From Pseudomonas sp. RGM2987 (lineage in GTDB: Bacteria; Pseudomonadota; Gammaproteobacteria; Pseudomonadales; Pseudomonadaceae): a DNA stretch of 64,000 bases. The position numbers were made by a program, and so were the translations under genes. The stretch lies in the NCBI RefSeq assembly GCF_022952855.1, contig NZ_JALJDX010000211.1, positions 42,349 through 106,348 on the forward strand. The letters run 5' to 3'. The notes below the pieces were generated by a model that did not search any database, was not told where the DNA came from, and worked only from the letters and a program-made list of their open reading frames with translations. Positions 25,018 to 33,943 of this stretch are shown here, in pieces; the first letter of the stretch is position 1; each line of letters starts with the position of its first letter.

Positions 25018-25182
25018 GGCACGTATGATTGCGCCTCGTCAGGCGCCAGTCTGGCAGTCACGTCATGCGCATTCAAACGGATTGTGACGCCTACACCGCG
25101 TCAGGCCTGGGCACAGACGCAGGAATCCCAGTACGGTAGTTCATACGCCGCCTGGATCGTTCATTTTCGGGAACACATCGCC

Positions 25183-26394
25183 ATGCAGGTCAGCAAATCG
25201 AACAAGCTCGCCAACGTCTGCTACGACATTCGCGGCCCGGTGCTCAAGCACGCCAAGCGCCTGGAAGAGGAAGGCCATCGCATCCTCAAGCTGAACATCG
25301 GCAACCCGGCCCCCTTTGGTTTCGAAGCGCCCGATGAAATCCTCCAGGACGTCATCCGCAACCTGCCGACCGCCCAAGGCTACAGCGACTCCAAAGGCCT
25401 GTTCAGCGCCCGCAAGGCCGTGATGCAGTACTACCAGCAGAAACAGGTCGAAGGCATCGGTATCGAGGACATCTACCTGGGCAACGGTGTGTCCGAGCTG
25501 ATCGTGATGTCGATGCAGGCCCTGCTCAACAACGGCGACGAGGTGCTGGTGCCGGCGCCGGACTATCCACTGTGGACTGCCGCCGTGAGCCTGTCCGGCG
25601 GTAACCCGGTGCATTACCTGTGCGACGAACAGGCCAACTGGTTCCCGGACCTGGCGGACATCAAGGCCAAGATCACGCCCAATACCAAGGCGCTGGTGAT
25701 CATCAACCCGAACAACCCCACCGGCGCCGTGTATTCGCGCGAAGTGCTGCTGGGCATGCTGGAACTGGCCCGCCAGCACAACCTGGTGGTGTTCTCCGAC
25801 GAAATCTACGACAAGATCCTGTATGACGACGCCGTGCACGTCTGCACTGCGTCCCTGGCTCCGGACCTGCTGTGCCTGACCTTCAACGGCCTGTCCAAAT
25901 CCTATCGGGTCGCAGGCTTCCGCTCCGGCTGGATCGCCATCTCCGGGCCCAAGCACCATGCCCAGAGCTACATCGAAGGCATCGACATGCTCGCCAACAT
26001 GCGCCTGTGCGCCAACGTGCCGAGCCAGCATGCGATCCAGACCGCGCTGGGCGGCTACCAGAGCATCAACGACCTGGTCCTGCCCCAGGGCCGGCTGCTG
26101 GAGCAACGCAATCGCACCTGGGAACTGCTCAACGACATTCCCGGCGTCAGTTGCGTCAAGCCAATGGGCGCGCTATATGCCTTCCCTCGGATCGATCCGA
26201 AGGTCTGCCCGATCCACAACGATGAAAAATTCGTCCTCGACCTGCTGCTGTCCGAAAAGCTGCTGGTGGTCCAGGGCACGGCGTTCAACTGGCCATGGCC
26301 GGATCACTTCCGCGTCGTGACCCTGCCCCGGGTCGATGACCTGGACCAGGCCATTGGCCGGATCGGCCACTTCCTCAAGTCCTATCGTCAGTAA
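25183..26394 (+). CDS. alaA: Pyridoxal phosphate aminotransferase (AlaA/YfbQ type)
   Basis: Fold-type I aminotransferase of 403 residues, closest to the E. coli glutamate-pyruvate aminotransferase AlaA. Visible are the NPNNPTGAVYSREVL loop that holds the pyridine ring, SDEIYDKILYDD, and the Schiff-base Lys239 in NGLSKSYRVAGFRSGW. Alanine synthesis from pyruvate and glutamate is the family role and the most likely function. Start at ATG 25183 after CGGGAA, giving the usual MQVSKSNKLANVCYDIRGP N-terminus; longer in-frame extension has no support. It is divergent from msrB. A GC-rich hairpin (26402-26432) follows the stop without a T run. Confidence 0.92.
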   Translation: MQVSKSNKLANVCYDIRGPVLKHAKRLEEEGHRILKLNIGNPAPFGFEAPDEILQDVIRNLPTAQGYSDSKGLFSARKAVMQYYQQKQVEGIGIEDIYLGNGVSELIVMSMQALLNNGDEVLVPAPDYPLWTAAVSLSGGNPVHYLCDEQANWFPDLADIKAKITPNTKALVIINPNNPTGAVYSREVLLGMLELARQHNLVVFSDEIYDKILYDDAVHVCTASLAPDLLCLTFNGLSKSYRVAGFRSGWIAISGPKHHAQSYIEGIDMLANMRLCANVPSQHAIQTALGGYQSINDLVLPQGRLLEQRNRTWELLNDIPGVSCVKPMGALYAFPRIDPKVCPIHNDEKFVLDLLLSEKLLVVQGTAFNWPWPDHFRVVTLPRVDDLDQAIGRIGHFLKSYRQ

Positions 26395-26695
26395 GCCGAA
26401 GAGCGTGCGGGGCGTCCTCGTCTCGCACGCTGTCTGATTCAGCAACATATCCACTCAGAAGATTCCGACAGGCCTCCTACACTTGGGATGGGGCAACCAG
26501 GAAGCGGCCGTGTCCAACGTTCACGGGGCATCAGCACCAGATTTCTTTTCCTCGCTCACTTTCAGAAAAGTCTTTCAAACATTTAGGACGCTTGTAGGAC
26601 ATAGTTTGAAATAGTCAGCGAGTTGAATAGCCAGCGGCAGCACCTTATATACCCGCATAACGCTACATCTTTAGCATGAGGAGATTTCCACAACC
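26395..26695. other. Intergenic region upstream of htpX
   Basis: Three hundred bases with a hairpin AGCGTGCG/CGCACGCT at 26402-26432 that may end alaA transcription, an eight-base inverted repeat TTTCAAAC/GTTTGAAA (26573-26580 and 26604-26611), and the candidate htpX promoter. No open frame of interest. Confidence 0.5.
26623..26651 (+). promoter_or_regulatory. Candidate htpX promoter
   Basis: TTGAAT at 26623-26628, a 17-base spacer and TATATA at 26646-26651 match a sigma-70 promoter well. Transcription would start near 26658, 38 bases before the htpX ATG. No sigma-32 sequence is evident here, although htpX is a heat-shock gene elsewhere. Confidence 0.6.
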
Positions 26696-27583
26696 ATGAT
26701 GCGCATCCTGCTGTTCCTGGCCACTAACCTGGCGGTCGTGCTGATTGCCAGCATCACCCTGAGCCTCTTTGGCTTCAACGGGTTCATGGCGGCCAACGGG
26801 ATTGACCTCAACCTCAATCAGTTGTTGATCTTCTGTGCGGTGTTCGGCTTCGCCGGCTCGCTGTTCTCGCTGTTCATCTCCAAGTGGATGGCGAAAATGA
26901 GCACCGGCACCCAGATCATCAGCCAGCCGCGCACCCGCCACGAACAATGGCTGCTGCAGACCGTCGAGCAACTGTCCCGCGAAGCCGGGATCAAGATGCC
27001 GGAAGTCGGGATTTTCCCGGCCTACGAGGCCAACGCCTTCGCCACCGGCTGGAACAAGAACGACGCACTGGTCGCGGTCAGCCAGGGTTTGCTCGAGCGG
27101 TTCTCGACGGATGAAGTCAAGGCCGTGCTGGCCCACGAGATCGGCCACGTTGCCAACGGCGACATGGTGACCCTGGCGTTGGTCCAGGGGGTGGTGAACA
27201 CCTTCGTGATGTTCTTTGCCCGGATCATCGGTAATTTCGTCGACAAGGTGATCTTCAAGAACGAAGAAGGCCAAGGCATTGCCTACTACGTGGCAACCAT
27301 CTTCGCCGAACTGGTACTGGGCATCCTCGCCAGCGCCATCGTCATGTGGTTCTCACGCAAGCGCGAGTTCCGCGCCGACGAAGCCGGCGCACGCCTGGCC
27401 GGCACCACTGCCATGATCGGCGCCCTGCAACGCCTGCGCGCCGAACAAGGCCTGCCGGTCCACATGCCCGACACGCTGAATGCCTTCGGCATCAACGGCG
27501 GTATCAAGCAGGGCCTGGCCCGGATGTTCATGAGCCACCCGCCGCTGGAAGAGCGCATCGACGCACTGCGTCGTCGCGGCTGA
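26696..27583 (+). CDS. htpX: Zinc metalloprotease HtpX
   Basis: Inner-membrane protease of 295 residues that degrades misfolded membrane proteins along with FtsH. Two N-terminal membrane segments (about 4-24 and 38-58) precede the HEIGH zinc motif at residues 147-151 ([15 protein letters not shown]); further hydrophobic segments follow, and the third zinc ligand is the Glu of the [10 protein letters not shown] block. Tandem ATGs at 26696 and 26699 follow GAGGAG; the first is used. A single-gene unit, closed by an intrinsic terminator. Confidence 0.96.
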   Translation: MMRILLFLATNLAVVLIASITLSLFGFNGFMAANGIDLNLNQLLIFCAVFGFAGSLFSLFISKWMAKMSTGTQIISQPRTRHEQWLLQTVEQLSREAGIKMPEVGIFPAYEANAFATGWNKNDALVAVSQGLLERFSTDEVKAVLAHEIGHVANGDMVTLALVQGVVNTFVMFFARIIGNFVDKVIFKNEEGQGIAYYVATIFAELVLGILASAIVMWFSRKREFRADEAGARLAGTTAMIGALQRLRAEQGLPVHMPDTLNAFGINGGIKQGLARMFMSHPPLEERIDALRRRG

Positions 27584-27603
27584 TCGGTTCAAGCGTCAAG
27601 AAG

Positions 27604-27630
27604 AAGCCCGCAGCAATGCGGGCTTTTCTT
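27604..27630 (+). terminator. Intrinsic terminator after htpX
   Basis: AAGCCCGCA and TGCGGGCTT form a nine-base stem with a three-base loop, followed by a short T-rich run, 20 bases after the htpX stop codon. Confidence 0.85.
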
Positions 27631-27688
27631 TGTCTGCAGTTTTATGCGTTGCCGGGTCTGGCCTCATCGCCGGCATAGACACACAGCA

Positions 27689-28342
27689 TCAACGACTGGA
27701 AATCCGATACACCCGCTCATCCAACCTCGTTACACCCGCCTGCAAAAACTTCCAGCTTTCCCCCAGCACATCCTGTTCCTGCAAGACCTCCAACTGCCAA
27801 TTGCCCCCCAACAACCGCCGCACCTCGTCGTCATCCACGGCAAAGGGCGGGCCAGGCATCTCGGGCTGGTTGTAATCCAGCGTGATCAGCAACCCAACAC
27901 AGCTTGGCAGGATGGCCTGCAAATGCGCCGCATATCGCTCACGCATCCGCCCAGGCAGGGCAATCAACGCGGCCCGATCGTACAGCGCCACGCAGTCGAC
28001 CAGGTCATCCGAACCAAGGGCAAAAAAATCACCGCAGCGGATTTCAATGTCCCCGGCACGGAACACCTTGAAAGCTCCCTCCTCGCTCACGCTCGGCTTC
28101 AACTGATGTTCATCGAAAAAATCGGTGATGGCCTTTTCCGACAGCTCCACCCCCAATACCGAATGCCCTTGATGGGCGAGCCACAACAGATCCAGGGTCT
28201 TGCCGCACAAGGGCACCAATACCCGGCTGCCCTGCGCCAATCCCATTTGCGGCCAGAAACGTTGCAAGTAGGGGTTCACGTCCGACGAATGAAAACCGAT
28301 CTGATTCGTCGACCAGCGCTTATGCCAAAACTCGGGCTCCAT
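27689..28342 (-). CDS. tpm: Thiopurine S-methyltransferase
   Basis: SAM-dependent methyltransferase of 217 residues. Bacterial Tpm enzymes methylate thiopurines and, in Pseudomonas, tellurite or selenium compounds. Recognisable blocks are [18 protein letters not shown] at the N-terminus, the SAM-binding [20 protein letters not shown] and [13 protein letters not shown] segments, and [23 protein letters not shown] 28342 follows GGAG with six bases spacing, and fits the family start better than the upstream in-frame codon at 28366. It is divergent from the dioxygenase gene. Confidence 0.94.
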   Translation of the reverse strand: MEPEFWHKRWSTNQIGFHSSDVNPYLQRFWPQMGLAQGSRVLVPLCGKTLDLLWLAHQGHSVLGVELSEKAITDFFDEHQLKPSVSEEGAFKVFRAGDIEIRCGDFFALGSDDLVDCVALYDRAALIALPGRMRERYAAHLQAILPSCVGLLITLDYNQPEMPGPPFAVDDDEVRRLLGGNWQLEVLQEQDVLGESWKFLQAGVTRLDERVYRISSR

Positions 28343-28445
28343 GACTCGCTCCAAAAAATCGATCAAACCGGGCTAAAACTTATATTAGATTTAGATGATT
28401 GACCTGACGGAAGATGACGACATCTTAACGCTCTGGAGTCCTTTC

Positions 28446-29213
28446 ATGCTGCCCAGCCTGTTCATCTCCCACGGCTCACCGATGCTCGCCCTGGAGCCCG
28501 GCGCCAGCGGTCCGGCCCTGGCTCGCCTGGCCGCGCAATTGCCCAGGCCCGAGGCTATCGTCATCGTGTCCGCCCACTGGGAAAGTGACGAGCTGCTGGT
28601 CAGTGCCAATCCTCAGCCGCGCACCTGGCACGACTTTGGTGGCTTCCCGCCGGCCCTGTACGCGGTGCAATACCCCGCGCCGGGCAATCCGGAACTGGCC
28701 GCGCAAGTGAGCGCGTTGCTCAATGCCGCACGCTTGCCGACGCGCCTCGACCACCAGCGGCCATCCGACCACGGCGTCTGGGTGCCGTTGTCCCTGATGT
28801 ATCCCGAAGCCGATATCCCGGTGGTCCAGGTTTCGCTGCCCAGCCGCCACGGCCCGGTATTACAGACGCAAGTCGGCCAGGCCTTGGCGAGCCTGCGCGA
28901 GCAAGGCATCCTGATGATTGGCTCAGGCAGCATCACCCATAACCTGCGCGACCTGGACTGGAACGCCGGCCCCGAAAGCATCGAGCCCTGGGCCAAGGCG
29001 TTTCGCGATTGGATGGTGGAGAAACTGGCGGCAGACGACGAGGCCGCTCTGCATGACTACCGTCGCCAGGCGCCCAATGCCGTGCGCAGCCATCCCAGCG
29101 ACGAGCATCTGCTGCCGCTGTATTTCGCCCGGGGAGCCGGCGGGTTGTTCAGCGTGGCTCATCAAGGGTTCACGATGGGGGCGTTGGGGATGGACATCTA
29201 TCGGTTTGGCTGA
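28446..29213 (+). CDS. ygiD: 4,5-DOPA dioxygenase extradiol-family protein (YgiD/LigB type)
   Basis: Class III extradiol dioxygenase fold, 255 residues. Family blocks are LFISHGSPMLAL at the N-terminus, VIVSAHWES, the PSDHGVWVPLSLMYPEADIP block in the middle and GSGSITHNLRDLDW; the histidines in these blocks are the likely metal ligands. Related enzymes open the ring of DOPA, but the physiological substrate in bacteria is unclear. ATG 28446 follows TGGAGTCC. A REP pair lies after the stop. Confidence 0.9.
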   Translation: MLPSLFISHGSPMLALEPGASGPALARLAAQLPRPEAIVIVSAHWESDELLVSANPQPRTWHDFGGFPPALYAVQYPAPGNPELAAQVSALLNAARLPTRLDHQRPSDHGVWVPLSLMYPEADIPVVQVSLPSRHGPVLQTQVGQALASLREQGILMIGSGSITHNLRDLDWNAGPESIEPWAKAFRDWMVEKLAADDEAALHDYRRQAPNAVRSHPSDEHLLPLYFARGAGGLFSVAHQGFTMGALGMDIYRFG

Positions 29214-29233
29214 CGCTGTACCGAGTCGCCCTC

Positions 29234-29308
29234 TTCGCGAGCAAGCCCGCTCCCACAGGGGATCTATGGCGCTCACAAATCCCCTGCGGGAGCGGGCTTG
29301 CTCGCGAA
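29234..29308. repeat. Paired REP elements (GTGGGAGCGGGC family)
   Basis: Inverted copies TTCGCGAGCAAGCCCGCTCC and its mate separated by about 30 bases, between two converging genes. Confidence 0.92.
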
Positions 29309-29351
29309 TGAGACGACACCGATCAACCTGAAGGCCCACAAACCAACAGGC

Positions 29352-29382
29352 AAAAAAATCCCCGAACCAGTCGGGGATTTTT
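29352..29382. terminator. Bidirectional intrinsic terminator
   Basis: ATCCCCGA and TCGGGGAT pair with a loop of five bases; an A run precedes and a T run follows, so it can stop transcription of the dioxygenase gene and of deaD, which converge here. Confidence 0.88.
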
Positions 29383-29411
29383 CATGCTCGATCAATCAGC
29401 CCAGGGGCCGA

Positions 29412-31085
29412 TCAATCTTCGCGATAGCGACGCAGCTTGAGTTGCTTGCCGGCCACGCGAGTGTCCTTGAGCTTGGCCAGCAACTTCTCCAAGCCATCTT
29501 CCGGCAGTTCCACCAGGCTGAAGCTGTCACGCACCTGGATGCGACCGATGGCTTCACGCGCCAGGCCGCCCTCGTTGAGGATGGCACCCAGCAGGTTCTT
29601 GGCGGCGATGCCGTCACGGGCGCCCAGCGCGGTACGGCAACGAGCACGACCCTCGGCCAGTGGGATCGGCGCACGACGCTCACGATCACCACGGTCCGGA
29701 CGATCACCGCTGCGCTCAGGACGATCGCCACGCGGTGCGTTGTTTGGCACCAGCGGACGCTCTTTCTCGATGGCAGCCAGGTTCAACGCCTGACCGTTGG
29801 TGGCCTTGCGCAGCAGGGCGGCGGCCAGGGCACGCGGGGAGCAACCGATGTCGGCGGTCAGGCGATCGAGCAGATCACCGTGGGTCGATTCGGCGTCAGC
29901 CACCAGCGGCGACAGGCTGTTGGTCAGTTTCTTGATGCGCGCATCCAGAACGGCCTGAGCGTCCGGCAGACGAACTTCGACGACCTTCTGACCGGTCACA
30001 CGCTCGATCACTTGCAGCATGCGGCGCTCACGCGGAGTGACCAGCAGCAGTGCACGACCTTCGCGACCGGCACGGCCAGTACGGCCGATACGGTGAACGT
30101 AGGATTCCGGATCGTACGGCATGTCCACGTTGAACACGTGGGTGATGCGCGGAACGTCCAGGCCACGGGCGGCAACGTCGGTCGCCACAACGATGTCCAG
30201 GCGGCCATCCTTGAGGGAGTCGATCACGCGCTCACGCTGGTTCTGGGCGATGTCGCCGTTCAGAGCAGCGGCCTTGTAGCCTTTGGCTTCCAGGGCGCTG
30301 GCCAGGTCCAGGGTCGCTTGCTTGGTACGCACGAACATGATCAGGGCGTCGAAATCCTCGACTTCCAGCAGGCTCAGTACGGCCGAGGTCTTCTGGTCGG
30401 CGTGAACCAGCAGGTGAGCCTGCTCGATCGCGGTGACGGTCTGGGTCTTGGTCTGAATCTTGACGTGTTGCGGATCGCGCAGATGGCGCTCGGCAATGGC
30501 ACGGATCGACTGCGGCAGGGTGGCCGAGAACAAGACGGTCTGACGGGTCGCAGGAAGCGCCTTGAAGATGACTTCCAGGTCGTCCATGAAACCCAGTTTG
30601 AGCATTTCGTCGGCTTCGTCGAGAACCAGGTGGTTCACGGTGGCCAGTACTTTTTCGTCACGACGCAGGTGGTCGCACAGACGACCCGGAGTGGCGACAA
30701 CGATCTGTGCACCATTACGGATGGCTTTCAGTTGCGGCCCCATCGGGGCACCGCCGTAAACGGCCACAACGGTAACGCCAGGCATTTGCTTGGCGTAGGT
30801 TTCGAAAGCGGTTGCTACTTGCAGCGCCAACTCTCGGGTTGGCGCCAGGATCAGGGCTTGCGGCTCGCGCTTGGCAGGATCGATGCGATGCAGGATCGGC
30901 AGGGCGAACGCTGCGGTTTTACCCGTACCGGTTTGCGCCTGGCCAATCATGTCGTGGCCGGCCATGATGATCGGGATCGATTGCTGCTGAATAGCCGAAG
31001 GCTCTTCGTAGCCGGTCGCTGCGACGGCTGCAAGAATGTTCGGATTGAGATTGAAAGCGGCGAAGCCGCCGAGTTCCTGGGTCAT
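29412..31085 (-). CDS. deaD: DEAD-box ATP-dependent RNA helicase DeaD/CsdA
   Basis: RNA helicase of 557 residues for ribosome assembly and mRNA turnover, important in the cold. Motifs in order: Q motif (EEPSAIQQQSIPIIMAG), Walker A (GQAQTGTGKTAAFALPI), PTRELALQV, VATPGRLCDHL, DEAD (LVLDEADEMLKLGFMDD), SAT (LFSATLPQSI), then in the second RecA domain MFVRTK, ATDVAARGLDVPRI and YVHRIGRTGRAGREGRALL. The C-terminus has an Arg/Asp-rich linker with RPERSGDRPDRGDRERR and the DbpA-like RNA-binding domain ending in LRRYRED. Start at ATG 31085. A leader of about 210 bases precedes it, as is typical of cold-shock helicases. Confidence 0.96.
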   Translation of the reverse strand: MTQELGGFAAFNLNPNILAAVAATGYEEPSAIQQQSIPIIMAGHDMIGQAQTGTGKTAAFALPILHRIDPAKREPQALILAPTRELALQVATAFETYAKQMPGVTVVAVYGGAPMGPQLKAIRNGAQIVVATPGRLCDHLRRDEKVLATVNHLVLDEADEMLKLGFMDDLEVIFKALPATRQTVLFSATLPQSIRAIAERHLRDPQHVKIQTKTQTVTAIEQAHLLVHADQKTSAVLSLLEVEDFDALIMFVRTKQATLDLASALEAKGYKAAALNGDIAQNQRERVIDSLKDGRLDIVVATDVAARGLDVPRITHVFNVDMPYDPESYVHRIGRTGRAGREGRALLLVTPRERRMLQVIERVTGQKVVEVRLPDAQAVLDARIKKLTNSLSPLVADAESTHGDLLDRLTADIGCSPRALAAALLRKATNGQALNLAAIEKERPLVPNNAPRGDRPERSGDRPDRGDRERRAPIPLAEGRARCRTALGARDGIAAKNLLGAILNEGGLAREAIGRIQVRDSFSLVELPEDGLEKLLAKLKDTRVAGKQLKLRRYRED

Positions 31086-31564
31086 GGGTCTGCCTCTAAG
31101 TGCATCCGCAAAGACCCATGCTCCAAAGCTGCGCATGCCGTGTTGAGACTCAAGAGTCGCCCTGGCAGCTTTGTCGGCGGGGATTTGCGAAAACGAATGA
31201 ATGAAAAAGAACGTCTGGAAGCATCCGTTGTGCGGACATGCAACCGAAGCTGACTTCGGAAACTGCGCTACCTTGACGCGGCCCGGCTAAAGGCCGGCGC
31301 GCACTATACCGGAATTCGGCCAAAAAGGGAGCTTTTTTTACAGGGACTAAAACGTTTCACCTTGGGTAAAGCAGGTTCACCACAGGGTCTCTGCTTCACC
31401 CGAAACCTGTGGCGAGGGAGCTTGCTCCCGCTCGGCTGCGCAGCAGACGCCTTGAAGCAGGCGCAGTACCGAAGGGGGACGCTTCGCGCCCCAGCGGGAG
31501 CAAGCTCCCTCGCCACAAGAGCACCAGACAGGACAGTGCCCTCGGGCCTGCATTGTTCACCAAC
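31086..31564. other. deaD leader and REP-containing gap
   Basis: This stretch of about 480 bases contains the deaD leader (31086 to about 31296) and a minus-strand -10 element TATAGT (complement of 31303-31308), with no good -35. An inverted REP pair follows at 31409-31518. No gene is seen. Confidence 0.5.
31409..31518. repeat. Paired REP elements (GTGGCGAGGGAGC family)
   Basis: Direct and inverted copies of TGTGGCGAGGGAGCTTGCTC separated by about 55 bases, between the deaD promoter and the end of the spermidine-synthase-like gene. Confidence 0.9.
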
Positions 31565-32320
31565 TCAAGTCGCCGGCCGAATCGCCTTGATCAACGGCAA
31601 CAACGAATACCCGAGTCGCGGCGCCAATCCCTCGGCCCGCGTGATCAATCCGTCCATGTCCAACACCTGGTCCAGGTCGGACGGCACGATCAGGATCACG
31701 TTGCCCTCCTTCACCGGCAGTTCCCAATAGTGCCGGTGGTACAAACCGCGCAACAGCGCAGCGCCCAGGGGCTTGCCATCGTCGGTGGCCCATTGGTTGA
31801 TGACCAGCCAGCCGCCCGGGTTGAGGCGTTTCTGGCAGTCTTCAAGGAAACCCCACGCCAAGTGCCCGACGCCGGGGCCGACATCGGTATAGAGGTCGAC
31901 GAAAATCAGGTCCGCAGGCTCGGCGGTTTCCAGCAGCTCGAGGGCATCGCCGACGCGGATGTACAGCCGCGGATCGTCGTCCAGCCCCAGGTATTCAATG
32001 GCCAGGCGCGGCACGTCGGGGCGCAACTCGATGGCTTCGACGTCTTCCAGCGGCAGAAACTTGAGACAGGCCTGGGTCAGGGTCCCGGCCCCCAGCCCGA
32101 GGAACAGCGCGCTCTCCGGCTGTTCGTGACACAACGCGCCGATCAACATGGCGCGGGTGTAGTCGTATTCAAGCCAGCTCGGATCGGCGGTGAACACACA
32201 GCTCTGCTCGATGGCATCGCCGAATTCAAGAAACCGGTAGTCGGCCACTTCCAAGACTCGGATCATGCCGAACTCGTCATGCACCTCGGCGAGCAGATGC
32301 TCGACGCGCTCCTCTGTCAT
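31565..32320 (-). CDS. Spermidine synthase-like methyltransferase-fold protein
   Basis: Soluble 251-residue protein of the spermidine synthase superfamily. The nucleotide-binding motif ALFLGLGAGTLTQACLKFLP and the acidic strand ending VEAIELRPDVPRLA are clear, as is the VGDALELLETAEPADLIFVD block. It lacks the usual N-terminal beta domain signature of genuine SpeE, so aminopropyl transfer is not certain; it could be another SAM/decarboxy-SAM-binding enzyme. ATG 32320 follows AGGAG with six bases spacing. Divergent from the DAHP synthase gene, with 140 bases between. Confidence 0.82.
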   Translation of the reverse strand: MTEERVEHLLAEVHDEFGMIRVLEVADYRFLEFGDAIEQSCVFTADPSWLEYDYTRAMLIGALCHEQPESALFLGLGAGTLTQACLKFLPLEDVEAIELRPDVPRLAIEYLGLDDDPRLYIRVGDALELLETAEPADLIFVDLYTDVGPGVGHLAWGFLEDCQKRLNPGGWLVINQWATDDGKPLGAALLRGLYHRHYWELPVKEGNVILIVPSDLDQVLDMDGLITRAEGLAPRLGYSLLPLIKAIRPAT

Positions 32321-32460
32321 TTCAACTCCTGATGCAACCGGACGGCCGCGGCTACGCGCAGAACCTGGGCAAAAGAGCAATTGTCCGCGAAGCGACGCAA
32401 ACAGGTCACGCACTAATTTGCTGCTAACATGGCCGTCCGAGCGAAAACCACCTAGAGATC

Positions 32461-33810
32461 ATGATGAGCCAACCCTGGAGTCCTGACAGCTGGCGCGCCT
32501 TGCCGATCCAGCAACAACCCCATTACCCCGACGCAGCCCACCTGCTGCACGTGGAGCAGACCCTGGCCAGTTACCCGCCACTGGTGTTTGCCGGTGAGGC
32601 CAGGGAGTTGCGCCGCCAGTTCGCCGAGGTGACCCAGGGCCGCGCCTTCCTGCTGCAAGGCGGCGATTGCGCCGAGAGCTTTGCCGAATTCTCGGCGGCG
32701 AAGATACGCGACACCTTTAAAGTGTTGCTGCAAATGGCGATTGTGATGACCTTTGCCGCCGGCTGCCCGGTGGTCAAGGTCGGGCGCATGGCCGGCCAAT
32801 TCGCCAAGCCGCGCTCGGCCAACGACGAAACCATCGACGGCGTGACCCTGCCGGCGTATCGGGGCGACATCGTCAACGGCATCGGCTTCGACGAAAAAAG
32901 CCGTGTACCGGACCCGGAGCGGCTGCTGCAGTCGTACCATCAGTCCACTGCCACCCTGAACTTGCTGCGTGCCTTCGCCCAGGGCGGGTTTGCCGACCTG
33001 CACCAGGTCCACAAGTGGAACCTGGATTTCATCGCCAACTCGGCCCTGGCGGAAAAATACAGCCACCTGGCCGACCGCATCGATGAAACCCTGGCGTTCA
33101 TGCGTGCCTGCGGTATGGACAGCTCGCCGCAACTGCGCGAAACCAGTTTTTTCACCGCCCACGAAGCGTTGCTGCTCAATTACGAAGAAGCCTTCGTGCG
33201 CCGCGACAGCCTGACCAACGACTATTACGACTGCTCGGCCCACATGCTCTGGATCGGCGACCGCACCCGCCAGTTGGACGGTGCCCATGTCGAATTCCTG
33301 CGCGGGGTGAACAACCCGATCGGGGTCAAGGTGGGGCCGACCATGGACCCTGACGACTTGATCCGCCTGATCGAGGTGCTCAACCCGGACAACGATCCTG
33401 GCCGCCTGAACCTGATCGCGCGGATGGGCGCGAACAAGGTTGCCGATCACCTGCCGCCGCTGTTGCGCGCCGTGCAGCGCGAAGGCAAGCAGGTGCTGTG
33501 GAGCTCCGATCCGATGCATGGCAACACCATCAAGGCCAGCAGCGGCTACAAGACCCGGGACTTTGCGCAGATCCTCGGCGAGGTGAAGCAGTTCTTCCAG
33601 GCTCACGAAGCCGAAGGCACCTACGCTGGCGGTATTCACATCGAAATGACCGGGCAGAACGTCACCGAATGCATCGGCGGCGCCCGGCCCATCACCGAGG
33701 ACGGACTGTCTGACCGCTACCACACCCACTGCGACCCACGGATGAATGCCGATCAGTCATTGGAATTGGCGTTCTTGATTGCCGAGACGTTGAAGCAGGT
33801 GCGGCGGTGA
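32461..33810 (+). CDS. Class II 3-deoxy-7-phosphoheptulonate (DAHP) synthase
   Basis: Condenses phosphoenolpyruvate and erythrose 4-phosphate at the entry to the shikimate pathway. The 449-residue length and the blocks [71 protein letters not shown] and [15 protein letters not shown] identify the plant-like class II family, unrelated in sequence to AroFGH. The metal ligands expected in this family (Cys in GGDCAES, His in SDPMHGNT, Glu in HIEMTGQ, Asp in HTHCDPRMN) are all visible. Tandem ATGs lie at 32461 and 32464. A class I enzyme is encoded at 46.3 kb in the same window. Confidence 0.95.
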   Translation: MMSQPWSPDSWRALPIQQQPHYPDAAHLLHVEQTLASYPPLVFAGEARELRRQFAEVTQGRAFLLQGGDCAESFAEFSAAKIRDTFKVLLQMAIVMTFAAGCPVVKVGRMAGQFAKPRSANDETIDGVTLPAYRGDIVNGIGFDEKSRVPDPERLLQSYHQSTATLNLLRAFAQGGFADLHQVHKWNLDFIANSALAEKYSHLADRIDETLAFMRACGMDSSPQLRETSFFTAHEALLLNYEEAFVRRDSLTNDYYDCSAHMLWIGDRTRQLDGAHVEFLRGVNNPIGVKVGPTMDPDDLIRLIEVLNPDNDPGRLNLIARMGANKVADHLPPLLRAVQREGKQVLWSSDPMHGNTIKASSGYKTRDFAQILGEVKQFFQAHEAEGTYAGGIHIEMTGQNVTECIGGARPITEDGLSDRYHTHCDPRMNADQSLELAFLIAETLKQVRR

Positions 33811-33843
33811 ATCAGATGGTTCTGTAGCGCCTGGATGATCGCT

Positions 33844-33933
33844 TTCGCGAGCAAGCCCGCTCCCACAGTTGATCTTCAGTGAACAAACTACTTGTGAACG
33901 ACTCGGTCATTGTGGGAGCGGGCTTGCTCGCGA
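33844..33933. repeat. Paired REP elements (GTGGGAGCGGGC family)
   Basis: Inverted copies separated by about 40 bases in the gap between two converging genes (class II DAHP synthase and the YcaQ-like glycosylase). Confidence 0.92.
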
Positions 33934-33943
33934 AGAGGCCCTC

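Noticed and set aside
24962..25076. N-terminal extension of MsrB to residue 169
   Set aside because: The extension passes through a terminator-like hairpin and has no ribosome site, while ATG 24962 gives the normal family length.
29298..31253. A 651-codon plus-strand frame opposite deaD
   Set aside because: All helicase motifs are on the minus strand; the plus frame is a shadow.
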